Of a stretch of DNA of 64,000 nt, positions 23,055 to 36,600 are shown in pieces. Within the stretch, counting starts at the first letter, position 1, and every line of letters begins with the position of its first letter. Origin of the DNA: Lates calcarifer. Its lineage: Eukaryota > Chordata > Actinopteri > Centropomidae. The position numbers were made by a program, and so were the translations under genes. Location: NCBI RefSeq assembly GCF_001640805.2, contig NW_026116709.1, positions 1 to 64,000 of the forward strand, written 5' to 3'. The notes below the pieces were generated by a model. It saw nothing but the letters and a program-made list of their open reading frames with translations, was not told the DNA's origin and did no database searches.

Positions 23055-23381
23055 ATGGGAGGCAGAGCCTTCAGTTATCAGGTTCCTCTACTGTGGAACC
23101 TTCTCCCAGTTTCGGTCCAGGAGGCAGACACCCTGTGTACCTTTAAGAGTCAGCTGAAAACTTTCCTCTTTGATAAAGCTTATAATTAGGGTTGGCTCAG
23201 GCTTGAACCATCCCTTAGTTGTGCTGCTATAGGCCTAGACTGCCGGGAGATCTCCCATGATGCGCTGAGCACTCTCTCTCTCTCTCTCTCTCTCCCCACA
23301 GTATGGATACATAGCCCATAAATACATGTTACTAACTAAATATCTAATAAAAATAATAAAATTGAACTGAATTGAATTGAA

Positions 23382-24327
23382 ATCACCACCCTAGTGTATT
23401 GTTGGGCCAATCAAAGAGATAACCTCCGCCTGTGTTTTGGAATGAAAGGCTACAATGGCAATATGCTCACAGTGATTACTAAGATGCTGATGTTTAACAG
23501 GTATATGTTCATCATGGTCACCATCTTAGTTTTTTTAGCATGCTAAACATTTGCTCATTCACACTGAAGACAAAGTCCAGCTTACCTGATAATGGCTCCA
23601 GATGAAAAGTCAGAGGATCCCCAAAGTTATTATACTTCTTCCTGGGGGGAACATGAATGGCTAAATAAAGTTTGATAGCAGGCGATACAATCAATCTACA
23701 AATGTCACCAAAAGCCATAAATGTCAACTGTATGGTGGCACTGGAGTAAAAGTCAGCTGGATTTATTCTCTCGGGACCATATGTCTACATTGTGGATGTA
23801 CAGACTAGCATTACCATCCCTACAATGATGTAGACATAAGCAATGACAAATGCACAACTCTGTGTATGTGCATGTGCAACTATTTTTTCTAATCATCCAA
23901 TAGTGCGTGTTGAGACTACAGTTGCATGGCACTGTGTTGAAACATATCCTCCTATACCGGTGTAGTTTAACTGCTTCCTCACAGGGGAAATCTACACAAA
24001 GAAGCCAATGCGTCCACACACACACACACACACACACATACACACATTACTGTAACTGCACAGTCTGTGTACACTCTATTCAAACCACGCACACAGACAA
24101 TTTGAATGTAGCAATTTTTGTAATGGTTGCAGCACATCTCTGTCAAACAGAAATATAATATGTGTGCTACGAAAGTTTTGATAAACTGACTAAGGTAATA
24201 CCATCCTTTAAGTTTTGTCTCAATGTGAATAATTATTGGAAATTCAAGCATTCTGTAAATGGTTTCATATTGGGATGTAGCAAAGAGCAAATAATAGTCT
24301 ATAACAGGCATTCACAGACAGCTGAAC

Positions 24328-24374
<47 letters not shown>

Positions 24375-24596
24375 GGGCGGTGATGATTCAGAAGTCAGAT
24401 TTCTCACAGGAACAGCCTCTTCACTAGAAGCAGAAGCACACTGCAGTTGGCCAGTGAGGAAAGATTTTTTTTTCCTCTTTGCTAGAGATCTGAGGGATTC
24501 ACAGAGAAGCATACAAACATTCATTTTGGATATTTTATTTTTTGACCTGCTGACTGCCTTTCAAATTTGTCATTGTGTGAAAATACAGCTGTCACA
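23382..24596. other. Upstream flank / possible 5' UTR of arhgef2
   Basis: No coding region was recognised. Two microsatellites occur: CA at about 24016-24038 and TG at about 24331-24371. A TACAG at 24584-24588, eight bases before the arhgef2 ATG, could be a splice acceptor for an upstream non-coding exon. No promoter element is clear. Confidence 0.4.
24331..24371. repeat. (TG)n microsatellite
   Basis: About 40 bases of pure TG, some 225 bases upstream of the arhgef2 start codon. Confidence 0.95.
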
Positions 24597-24659
24597 ATGT
24601 CAAGAGTTACCAATCTGTCGAAACTGCGACAAGAGAGGATGAGGGAGATCAACCTGCGG
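24597..24659 (+). CDS. arhgef2: arhgef2 coding exon 1
   Basis: Twenty-one codons from ATG to a GTGAGT donor. The basic N-terminus ([13 protein letters not shown]) continues in exon 2. Confidence 0.88.
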
Positions 24660-27600
24660 GTGAGTTGGCAAACAACTACCACCTTTGTCTAAAATGCTGT
24701 GACTTCTGTGATAAGAGGAACAGGTTATCGTACTTGCCATATATTAGTATTGTATATCTGTTGAGATAACTCCTAAAATGTGCTATGTTAATATTTACAT
24801 TTCCTGTCTCTGGTTTTGTCACTTCCCCACTCTTTCGATATCACTGTGTCATTCCTGTGCTCTCAGCCAAAAAACATTTCCTCAATGTGACACAGGGCCT
24901 GCTCTTTATGACAGGAGCATGGGCCCCTCAGACCAAAGGCCCTGATATAGCTGTGCTGGTCACACATTACACTAATTAGGACATACAGGATAATGCTCTA
25001 TGTATTTTTAAAATGTAGGTGCTGTGTATGTATGTTTGCTTGTACACAGTGTACTTTCTCACTAGATATCAGAGTATAGCAACTGTTGCCATAGAAATGG
25101 CAGTGGGTGTGTGTGTGATATTACTGCTTTCTTTGAGAATGTTGTGGGCCTCAAAATGTTTCTAAATAAATATATAAAAATCACTCATGTGAACACTGGT
25201 TGATTATGTAATCTGCTTTACTAAGGTCAGGCAAATTTGTAATTCATGTGAGCCATCAGCAACACACCATCTCTACCCTCCACTGCTGCACTCCTGAGCT
25301 TCTGCTGGACCTGACCCGAAGCTTTATTTTATCTAGATAAAAAATACAAATGGTGAAAATCTTACGATTTTTCAACATGAGGATATAGACACAGTGCAGA
25401 CATAAACACAAGCCATTTTTATAGAACCTTCAATCTGTTAAGTGCAGCAAGCTAGCTGAATAGCATAGTCCTGCATTGCAAAAATACATAGATAAGCCAA
25501 AAGAGCAAGTGGAACAACAACCAAGCAACAGGGAGAAGAGGACACTGAATGTTTCGAGAGAAAAAGAGGATTTACTAGGACAGTAATGCTGACCTTAACG
25601 TTAAAGAAGCAATGGACAAAATTGTAACTGACTGTGTCATTTGTGGAGAGAAACTGACAGATAAAAGTATGAAACAATACCAGGCTATTAAACATGCTGA
25701 AATGGCAGGTAAACAGTTTTTCCTCTTAAAAAAAGAAACTTGTGATGGCAATCAGGCCCCAGACCGTTAGGGAACATTAGGACCACAAGCACAACACAAT
25801 GAAACAATCAGAACAGCAGGAAACCTCTAGAATGAACTAATAGAAAAAATAAATGTCTGGCTAAATGTATGGCTCCTTTCTATCCATTCTATCCTCCCAA
25901 GAATATTTTCTGTTCAGCTACTTCACAATGCACAGTCTTCCCTATAACAATTTAGTTGCATGCTATACAGATGACACTGCTTCAGTTATGGGACCTCAGT
26001 AGCCATTTGAAGGCACCCTACTGCATAACGTTCGACTGCATGATGCATCACCTGGTGAGCAAACATCTCTCTGAGGAACTGAACAAAACCTTACAGTGGT
26101 AAAAACAGTCACCTTTATTAAAGCTTGTCCTGTCAACAAAGGAATCTTTGTGCAGCTGTGTGAGCATGAGGCACACCAGCCTCACCAAACTGAGGTGCAC
26201 TTGCATGGAAGTGTTTCATTGAATTTCAAAATCAGATAAGGGAGTTCCTAACCTCCATAGTCAAAAACTAATGAAATAAGATGAGACATTAGATATTTGG
26301 TCCATACAGTGAGACAGTATTATACAATGCCAGGTCACAGTGGCTGTGTTTGTGTGTTAAATCGAGTGTAGAAAGAATTAACTGATGAAGGAGGACCTAC
26401 AGTAGTAAGCTAAGGAAAGACCAATGAACCTAACTCTCACAAAAGAAGAGGATGCGGTGTGCCTCCAAACCTCAAAACTCAAACATAGATACAAGCAGTT
26501 TTGGTCACAACATACCTGTCAGACTCTTTTCAGCTCTGTGGTCATCATCAAAACAAAGACATGCAACAAGCTTGATGTTCACAATAACATCCATTTGGCA
26601 CCAAAATCACACCTGACATCTCATTAATGACTCAAGAAATGCAGACTCAGACCTCTGATTAAATGGCTGCTTACACACCTATTTATTTATGATCCTGAAA
26701 TTAAACAAGCTTTAGCTAGAGCAAATGCTTTGATTGATTCACTGCCATTCATACCAATATGTACCAGTTTTGGAAAGGACTCAATAAAATGTGTATGTAA
26801 ATGTGTAATTGAAATGTGTGTGAAACATATGCAGTAGATGTGGTGTATCAAATCAACATGAATACTTAAATTTCTACCACTTTTAATAGAACAGCCATGC
26901 TGGGTAACTGCATAAGGATCTACATCTGGGCAATGTGCCTGCAACCCTGCAGATTAAAAATATATAGTATTTGATGATATATAGTATACAAAAAACAAAC
27001 AAAAAACCTAAAACTAAAAATACATGAAATAAATAAATAAAAATGGAAAAAATCCTGCACATAGAGGGGCTCTGCAGGCACTTGCCTATGGTCACTGCCA
27101 CTTTGGCCTCCCAGCTATGTATGCACATTCTAGTTACCCAATTATACCCACAGCCACCCTGCATGTGTCTATATTCATTTTTTTATTCATCTCTTGTCAG
27201 TGTCAGTACTATGTGTGAGGCGTGGTCCGTATGTCGGTCAGAAAGGCTAAACTTAAATTACCCAGGGTGCTATGCTGTCCCTTAGGAATCGATCTGGGTT
27301 ACTGAACCACTTCTATCCTCACACTAGCTTACAGTTGTCCTCAAAGTGGAACACCAAACACACAAATAGTAAATGTGTGCTCATAATGCCCAACTGTGTG
27401 CAATAACAACAATAATTCATTTTAATATAGATTATTATTGAAACATGTTATGAAGAAAAAAAACAGAATAAGGACAATTAATTGAATTGCAAAGTACAGT
27501 CATAGTGAACGGTGTTTTGAATATAAGAAACTGTCTTGGAAGAGAGTTCCAGTAGGAGGGAGCAAAGAAAGAAGATGGCCCTATCAAATCAGGCCCAGTG

Positions 27601-30600
27601 CTTAGTTCCGGAGGTCATCAGCAGAGCAGAAGATTCAGAAGGGAGTGTGATGACTCAAAGGGTCATTGAGGTAGAACAGGGCCAAGTAGTATATTTCTGG
27701 ATGTACTGAAGTTTACTTCAGAAATCAAGTCTGGAGGTAATAAGTCAATGGGTGAGAGTTTCAGCAGCAGAGAAGGAGACAGATAGGTGGAGATGGCTGA
27801 TATGATGGAAAGGGAGCACATAAGAACTATATCTTCAGAAGAAAGCAATCTTATCTGTGTTGTTGCGTTTCCATGTCATTTTGTTTTTTTTAATGTAATC
27901 CAGATTGAAACTGAAGTTGGTCACACCATTGCAATATTTTGACAGAAAGGGGATATTAGAGATACTGTATCTTACGTCAAAGAATGTTTGGGTTGAAGCC
28001 AGGTTTTTAAGGATAGTCTGAGTCTGAGGAGATTGCGGACATCTCAGTGGCACCTTGTTGGTGTCATTTTTACAAGTAGGAGTAAAAGCATTTTATCGTG
28101 TTAAAGCAGGAATGTTGGTAAAGCAGGAATGTTGGTAAACCTTAAAAAATAATACTCAAATCCTGCTCTATGGTAGGATTATTTATAGTTGTAGTTTTTT
28201 TGCAACACTTGATTACTATGAGCTCAGACCTCACAGAGGAGAGAAATGGATCTTATTATGAGTACAGGGTATCAGGTCCAGGGAATTATGGTAGCTTCCT
28301 TTCCAAGCATCAATTTATAACCATTTTCTTGTTTAAAAATGACGCCGACTGTGGCCACACGTGCTCTCTTCAAGGGATGCAAATTATAATTACTAGTAAA
28401 GATTCCACAGTGTTGTGTGCAACTATTAAACTATTAAAGTTTAATAAAGCAATTCATTTAACAAATCAAAATTTAACACAACAACAAAAGATGTGGGATG
28501 TGTATGAGAGGTAGTGTAGGGTGTGCACCCTGGATGCAGTTTTGTGACAACTAACACCATCACATTATAAGGCAGACACAATGATTAACAGAGAATAACT
28601 CTATAAACTGGGAACATCTGGTCAACCAAGCAGTGAGATTAAAGTATGAACACTGCTGAACAGGCAACAGCTGCGGTCACCGCAATGGTTAATCTGACTT
28701 CAATACTAATTATACAGTAATGGTATTGCCATTTGTGATAGTAGTAGCACTTAAATATTTAAGATCAACAATATTCTATATTATTTACTCTAATCATTTT
28801 CTTATTTCCTAAACTATTTTCTTGTAATCAGTATTAATGTCATCAAAAGTTAGAGGCCATCCATAGTTTAGCTGTTAAAAGAGACGACTCTTGGTTCTGC
28901 TTTCACAATTGTATTCATGTGATCATCATGAAAGCTTCTCCTTTTCCGAGTAGTAACTGAAGAACAAGTAACTGAAAAGAAAAAAATAGCCCAAATAGAC
29001 ACTAACAGGAATTGACTTTATTGTAAGTAGCTCCACAGATTCATACAGAACAGATATAAGTCATGGCATTTTTATCAGTGCTTCATTTCTTAACTGCTCA
29101 TGCTGTATAGCTGACTGCCTGAACTACTGTTAAGCATAAGCTCTGATAGGGCATCTATGTGTATTATCAACAATACTTATAAAGTTGGCCTAAGTCAAAA
29201 TGTAAATAGATATTTCACAGGCTTTGAAACTATTACAGGTTGTAAAATGTCATCATTTTATGATGTTAATAGCCATGTATTCATTTTACAATGTTAAAAA
29301 TGTTTTAATATTTTTCTTGATAATTTGATAATTGTAATGTCCTATGATAATGCAATATGCTTATAAATAAGTAAGTATAAGTATAGTAAGAAAGAAAAAA
29401 CAGATACTTAAAAAAAAATAATTAATTGCTGCTCATTCATCATCCCGCCTCTCGCCCAATGTCAGCTGGGATAGGCTCCAGCCCCTCTGCGACCCCTAAC
29501 AGATAAGCAGTATAGATAATGGATGGATGGAAAATTGCTCATATGCCATTGGCACATGATGTGGTTCTGCTGGCTCTTGGAATGCGGAGCTGATCACTTA
29601 TTTATTTACTGGTTGCTGAACTAGAAAGTAACTTATTGTAATTATTGTATTGAAATGTTATTGTACAGTAACTAAATAACTAAATAACGTGCTGGCGTTC
29701 TTGCTCACTTGTCGTTATTACAAACCCTAACCTCAACTCTAACAATAGCAATAACAGGCATTCTCTGTAGGTTACTGGTCTGTAGGCTGTTTGCTACTGT
29801 TAGTAGCTATATCCACCTCCAAATCTGTAGTACTGTACACACAGTGGCTTAAATAAATTGTAATAGTTGACTTAAACTCTCTGAGTACTGTTACCCAAAG
29901 AACAAGTCAGATACAACATCATCTAGAGTCCATCTGATGCTGAGTAAAAGACGGTCCTCTGACGCACAGTAAAATTGACTGCTAACCAGCAAAATAGTAA
30001 GTTGAGGAATAGACACAAGCGTGACCACCACACCACAAATTTGTGGGGTAATGAGAATAATTATCATAATATAGCACTGAGAGTGAGAAGTCAAGCTGAC
30101 AGTGGTTTTGACAGAGTGTGGACAAGCACACTGTGAGAGTGGAAAGGCTTTTTGTGTCCAGCTCTTTGTAGGGTTCACAGCTTTTGTCTAATTTCACAGG
30201 TCCTTGGGTATTTGACGTGTTCACCTGCGACCTTAATATGTCTCTACCTGTGACTATGCTTAACATCCCTCCAGTGAATGTCATCTCTGTCCCAGTTACG
30301 AGACTCATCTAATCATGATATTATAATCATGGTTTGTACTGAAATTTGCTCTGACCCCACATGTAGTTTGACACATCAACAATAAAGCAGTGATGCTGTT
30401 TCCATGACAGCCTGCTCCTTTTTTCATTTCCGGTCTTTACATACATGCACTAAATGACATACTGTAGGTTAGTGTCCAGATTCAGTGCATAAGTCTGCTG
30501 TGCTTTGTGCCATTGACAAATATAAAAGAACTTAATTTCACATCTTGCTTTATTTCTTTTCCAGAATAAAGAGAGAGAGCGCATGAGGGAGCGAGAGAAG

Positions 30601-33600
30601 GCAGCAAGAGAAAGGGAGGCACGTTACAGCAATGGCCACCTCTTCACCTCATTGACAGTGTCGGGAACCACACTCTGTACAGCATGTAACAAGAGTATTA
30701 CTGCCAAGGAGGCACTCAGTTGCCCTAGTGAGTAATACAAATACTGCACCTCAGCAACTACAAACTGAATATAATGAGACGCATGGAAGCCATTTTGAGA
30801 CAAGACACACACATATACATGCAGACAGACAGATAGACACACACACACACACATACAGGAAAGGAGGGCATGGCCTAAAACATAAGAGAGAGAAATAAAT
30901 ACAACAGGTGTGTTCTGTATATGCTTTTATGTTGTTATTTTTTCCAGCATGCAACGTCACCATCCACAACCGCTGTCGAGACACTTTGCCAAACTGTGCC
31001 AAAATGAAACAGAGGGTAAGACACAGGCTACACACTTTCAACACAAGTTTTTATTTTTGACAGATGCTATTAATATGTTCAGGATTTGTGCTGTTGTATC
31101 ACACTCTTTAGAGAGACTGTGTGATTTTGGGCTGACTGAGACAAAGGTTGACAGCTGTGAGAGAAATATGGTAAAATCTTGGGTTAAAACTCCACTTCAG
31201 ACATTTAGGCATTATAAACTTGAAATAGTAGATATGCTCAGTACAACTGCAAGGCAGGACTTATTCACCCCTGTTCACACTCAAAGAAACTGATTTTGTT
31301 AATATGCTGATGGTAAGGCTAAATGTTGCAAGCTATTTAGACAATAATGGCTATGTGTTGAGTTTTTCAGAGGACAGTCAATCTATACTGCTATACAAGC
31401 TGTACACTGACTACTTTAAGTTATATCCAAGTTTCATTTCTATAGTATTGTCCCTTGAGAATAAGATATAATAAAATGGTTGCTGAAATGTGAGGGGTGT
31501 ACTCACTTTTGTGAGAAACTGTACTTGTCTCTGCACAAACTTTAATTTAATAAATAATGACCGGTTTAGGTTTTAGTGAACCGATGTACTAAACAAATTG
31601 GCACCTTATACATTTTGATCAAACAGTCTTAAACCAGGAAACTCTTTTCCTAACAGAAATATTGGTCTGCCAATGTACCTAATTCAGCAGAAATATATAT
31701 TTCCTGCTCTTGAACTCTTTGGCTAAAGTTAAATGTTTGTGTCCTAGCTCTACAGTTTTTGTCACCTCTCCTCAATGCTCTTTGCCATGGCACACAAACC
31801 TTAGGCCATTTTTGTCAGGAGTAACCATCAAATGATTTTTTTTAGGAACACCTGTATATTCATGAAATTATCCAATCAGCCAATCATGTGGTGGCAGTGC
31901 AATCCATAAAATCATGCAGGTACAGGTCAGGAGCTGTGATCTCATTGTCTTTGACTGTGGCATGATGGTTGATGCCAGGAGCGCTGGTTTGAGTATTTCT
32001 GAAACTGCTGACCTCCTGGGATTTTCACACACAACAGTCTTTAGAGTTTACTCAGAATGGCACTAAAACAAAAAACATCCAGTGAGTGGAAGTTCTGCAA
32101 ATAGAAATGTCTTATTGATGAGCGAGGTCAGAGGAAAATGGCCAGACTGGTTGGTGTTGTCAGAAACTCAGTCTTTACAACTGTGGTGAACAGAACAGAA
32201 AACCTTCTTTAGAATGCACTCCAACATTGAGACAGGTCCACATTGTTAGCAAAGAACAGAAATCTGGGGCTGCAGTAAGAACAGGCTCACTAAAACAGTT
32301 GACCACAGGTGGACCAACCAAGGTGTAGAAACACCTCAAAGATAATGCAGAGAAATGGGAGGTACCTGAGCTAAATTTCAGAGCAAAGGGTGTGAATACT
32401 TAAGTCCATGTGATATTTCATTTTTCCTTTTTAATAGATTTGCAAAAATTTCTAAAATGTGTAAAAAGTGAAGGGGTCTGATTACTTTCTGAATGCACTG
32501 TACAAGTGAGGTACGATACATAAAACTTTAACAAGCCTTGAAATTATATATATGATGGTAGTATTAGAAAACATGTTTTTATTTGCCTAATGATATCTAA
32601 AGTTGACCAAACACATATATTGTTATTGGAATGATTTTATTCTTAGAAATGCCAAACCATCTGGCAGATCAGGGAAGGCACTGAGAGCAACAGTCTGTGT
32701 GCCTACTTGCCACAATCACAGTTTTAAGCATGGTCAATTAGTTGCAGTCTTTTCTCTATGGTCCATAATGGGCTTATTCAACAAGACATCTACATCAACA
32801 ATAAATGTGCCTCTTTCAGCCAGCTACACTCTAATTTGGTCTCCCTAATATATATTTCTTTTATTACCTATAGATCAGAAATGTAGTTTCTTGTTCAATT
32901 TGACTCTACCTCCTCTCCTTGTTTTACAAAGTGGGTCAGTGAGGTCCATTTATTGATCATTTCAGAGAGCAAATGGACTCAGCTTTAACTAAGTAGTGTA
33001 TGCTTGATTTATGTGCCCTTCTTGCATGTGGCTTAATGCACAGTTTGTTTGAACTACCTTTTAAATCATATTCATCGTACAGCCTGCCTGAGAACTTTTT
33101 TTTGTTTTGTTTTGTTATGCTTTTCATTGTATTTTGGTGGGTGTATCTGGGTGATGGCTCATGTGCTATTGTATCTGTTGTGTTTTTCAAAGTTCAAAAT
33201 AAAGCTAAAAAAGATATGCTGTTGTAATGTCACACATAGTTTAGGGCACTATTAGATGATGGAAATATATCTTTAATGTCAAAAAACATGATTGTTTTCA
33301 GTACCATTTAATCATCCTGTAATGAGTTGCTGCTTCAAACTCTGTCTCATAATGCCTGTGTCTCGTTACTAAGTAGAATGTGATAGTTCAAGTGCTATGG
33401 AAACTATGGAAAATGTCATTAGCTAGTGAGCTATCAATCAATGTATTTTACAATGCATGGCTTAAACTATAAGGGTTTTTCAGAGGTAGAATGTTATTAT
33501 ACATTCATACTGGTTTTTGTTCTTCATTAACACAGCAGCAGAAGACAGTCCTATTGAGGAATAACTCAGCCTTGCAGAATGTCACACTGCGCACAAAAAG

Positions 33601-36600
33601 TGAGAACTTTTCCTACACATACACAGTCTTAAGTTATATTAAGTCTTAAGTACTGCAACTATTTCTCCTCTTGCCACTTTCTTTCATCCCCTCTGCTTGT
33701 TATTTCATCTTCCTCAAAATGTTGACCTCTTCTACATTATCAAACTCTCCTCATTCCTCCTACTTTTATTTGTTTAATCTTCCTCCTAAACACGCTGCTC
33801 TGCTCTGTCATTATTCCTCTCTTCCTCCTCCTACATCTCTGTCTTTTCCTCGTCACTCTCCCTCCTCTACCTGCAATTTTTTTCCATAGCTCCAGGAATG
33901 CGTGAACGTCCAACTTCAGCCATCTACCCCTCTGACAACTTCAGACAGTCCCTGCTGGGATCCCGTCGTGGTCGCTCCAGCTTATCCCTGTCAAAGAGTG
34001 TCTCCACTAATAACATTTCAGGGTGAGCCTCATTTTCATTGACCAGCAGCTACAATACAATGTAAGGCACATCTTCTGACCCTGAACTAGTTCACAGGCA
34101 GTTGAGGCACATTTGTTTTAGAAGTCCTATCCAGGGATGAGGTATAGACTAGCTGCACCATGCCATAGGACAATCCTGTATCCCAATGAACCTGTCACAG
34201 TTCCTGTTTCAGCACTGTTTATTTTAGCCATGACACTGCCTGCATATCTGTGTTTGGGTCCTTCCTGCTGGTGCCTCGTACACCAGTTTTTTCCTGAAAA
34301 GGTATTAAAGTAGGTGATATATGCCACAGAGTACTTTCTAATTTACTGACAAAAAGCCTCCAGCAATGAACAAAAGCAGCTGTGATATTGACCATCCATC
34401 AGGTCACTTCCACACCCTAGATGTGACCTGACCTGACCCACAAAAATGTCTGAACAAAATGAGTCTGGATTGGTACTGATTTTAGGAAGTACAGTGGCTC
34501 ACCCTTTATCAGTATATCTCTTCTTCAAATGACACTGCATTACTGCTATGAAGACAACAACCACAAAACAATTGGTAGTCACAATATTCTAGCTGAATAT
34601 CAGCCCCTAGAGGAATGTTCCAGTATATAATCAGTATATAATCTGCAGACACCTACCTGTGGGTTTACTTAAGGTTAGGAAATGCTTGTATTCAACAAAT
34701 GAAATCAATTACAGATAATTCTTCCAATTCTTTTGTGATTAGAGGCTACTTCCTATTTCATGTATTGTCTGCAAATGGCAGTATCAAAATATATCACCAG
34801 AGGGAGTCAAACACTACCAGAAATACAGTCTGCGACACACATTAAAATCGAGTGATTTGTTCCTTGGCCCACAAACCAACCTTCCTCTTTCATTTTGATC
34901 CATGAGGTATTTTTTAAGAGGTATTTTAACGTCCTGCTACAATACGTATAGGACAAAAAACATGACTGAAAATGGTTTTAGTTTAAGTCTTAGTTACACC
35001 TTTCGTAATTGAATTTTTCCTTCTTCCTAAACACAGATATAGTTTCAAATGCTTCAGCCCCATTCTATCTTATAATTCATCCTACATATACTGAGGTGGG
35101 GCAGGGTTACTAACAGCAGGCTCAGTCTGTCAGCTCCCTGACCTCTTGCAGTTTCCCAAATCTGTAACACTCAGTATTTGGTATACATTAATATGTGTGT
35201 TATAGGACACTGAATGATGACTCTCCCCTGGGGCTGCGCAGGATCCTGTCTCAGTCCACAGACTCCCTCAGCTTCAGGACCAGAGCTATGTCAGTGGAGT
35301 CTCTCAATGATGACGGTATAAGAGCATTCTAACTCTACTCTGTAAAACATTATACAGTTGGTGGAATCAACTATTCTTTTCTTATTAACTTAATGTAAAT
35401 TCATTGGTTTTGTCATTTCAAGTTAATTCAACTGTGAATGTCTTCTTGAATGTCTGTGAATGTTTTAATTATCAACTTCAGAACTTGTGACACGTAAACA
35501 TGAGATGTTCTCTCTTGAGCTCTTTTGGTTTGAAATGATGAGATGAAGGAATGAACTCCTGGAGTTCTGTTTGAGAGTTAAAACTCTACAAAGACTCAAA
35601 CATGATGGAAAGTTTGTATTTAATACAGATGAATCATGGTGGTTTCTTTTATAACAATGAAAACTTTCTTTTATAACAATGAAAACAATACCAGCCATGG
35701 TGAAGGTTAGTTTTGAAGGTGTTTGTGTGACTAAACAGTAAATTCAATTTAACTTAATATCTTAAGTTTACTGATTTACTTGTTTTCTGAAGTTCAGTTA
35801 ATGTGACCCACACGTCGTAGTAAAATGGCTGGAAAGGAGTGTTTTTGAATGTATCTTCAAAGACGTGTCTATTCTTTCACTCACAAAAACATGAAGAGTA
35901 CATTTAATAGTCATCTTAACCTGATTTTAACTACAAAGGGATTGATTCATTGTTAGGGCTTGATCTGCTGATCTTTGTTATTTTACATTTTACACATGAA
36001 CTGATATACTACAGTATCTTCTAATAAAAGGCAAGAGAGAAAGATCAAGTCTAATCACACCTTGATAGTTTAGGATAGATTTATAGAATACTTTTTCAGT
36101 CTTCCATGCTGATGGTTTTCCCGTATTTAGGAGACATGTACTATACTTCAGTGCTGGAGGAAATGGAGCTTGAGGGCCAGGACTTTAAGGCTGACTCATG
36201 GAGCATGGCCGTGGACAGCAGTTATCTGCAGACACACCGCAAAAACATCATCAAGAGGCAGGATGTCATCTATGGTGATAATAACACTATCAATTCTTCA
36301 GCAGTAGTTTATTGACCTTTTTTCTCCACCTGAGTACACATATTCCACATATTGCTGAATGTACAGTACCTACGTTGAAATACTACATAGTCACTACTTA
36401 ATGTTACTAGATGTAATTCAAATTAAAATGAAAAGAGGTTCCTCTCATCGCATGTACTCTTTCACTACTCAACTCTGTTACATGAAACTGATGTGTGTCC
36501 TTCTCAGAGCTGATTCAGACAGAGCTGCACCACATGCGAACACTGCATATCATGGAGAGGGTGTTTCGGCAGGGCATGCTGGAGGAGCTTCAGCTGGAGC

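Larger units (their letters stand above)
19676..23381 (+). mobile_element. L2-type LINE retrotransposon, degraded
   Basis: A non-LTR element is readable in broken frames: an endonuclease domain (about 19998-20946), a reverse transcriptase (about 21540-22480) and a C-terminal region (about 22690-23060). It ends in a short AATTGAA-type repeated tail at about 23350-23381. It is interrupted by a solo LTR at 21872-22342. The 5' boundary is approximate. Confidence 0.85.

Noticed and set aside
24312..24383. Frames with long Cys-Val or His-Thr runs
   Set aside because: They are translations of TG/CA microsatellites, also seen at 7803-8063 and 49949-50254.
25940..26000. Reverse-transcriptase-like ACYTDDTAS in arhgef2 intron 1
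   Set aside because: No other LINE motif was found in frame on either side; one short match is not enough.
27663..28053. Two minus-strand open frames in arhgef2 intron 1
   Set aside because: A faint LINE-like flavour near 27520-27600, but no recognisable domain, so not listed as an element.
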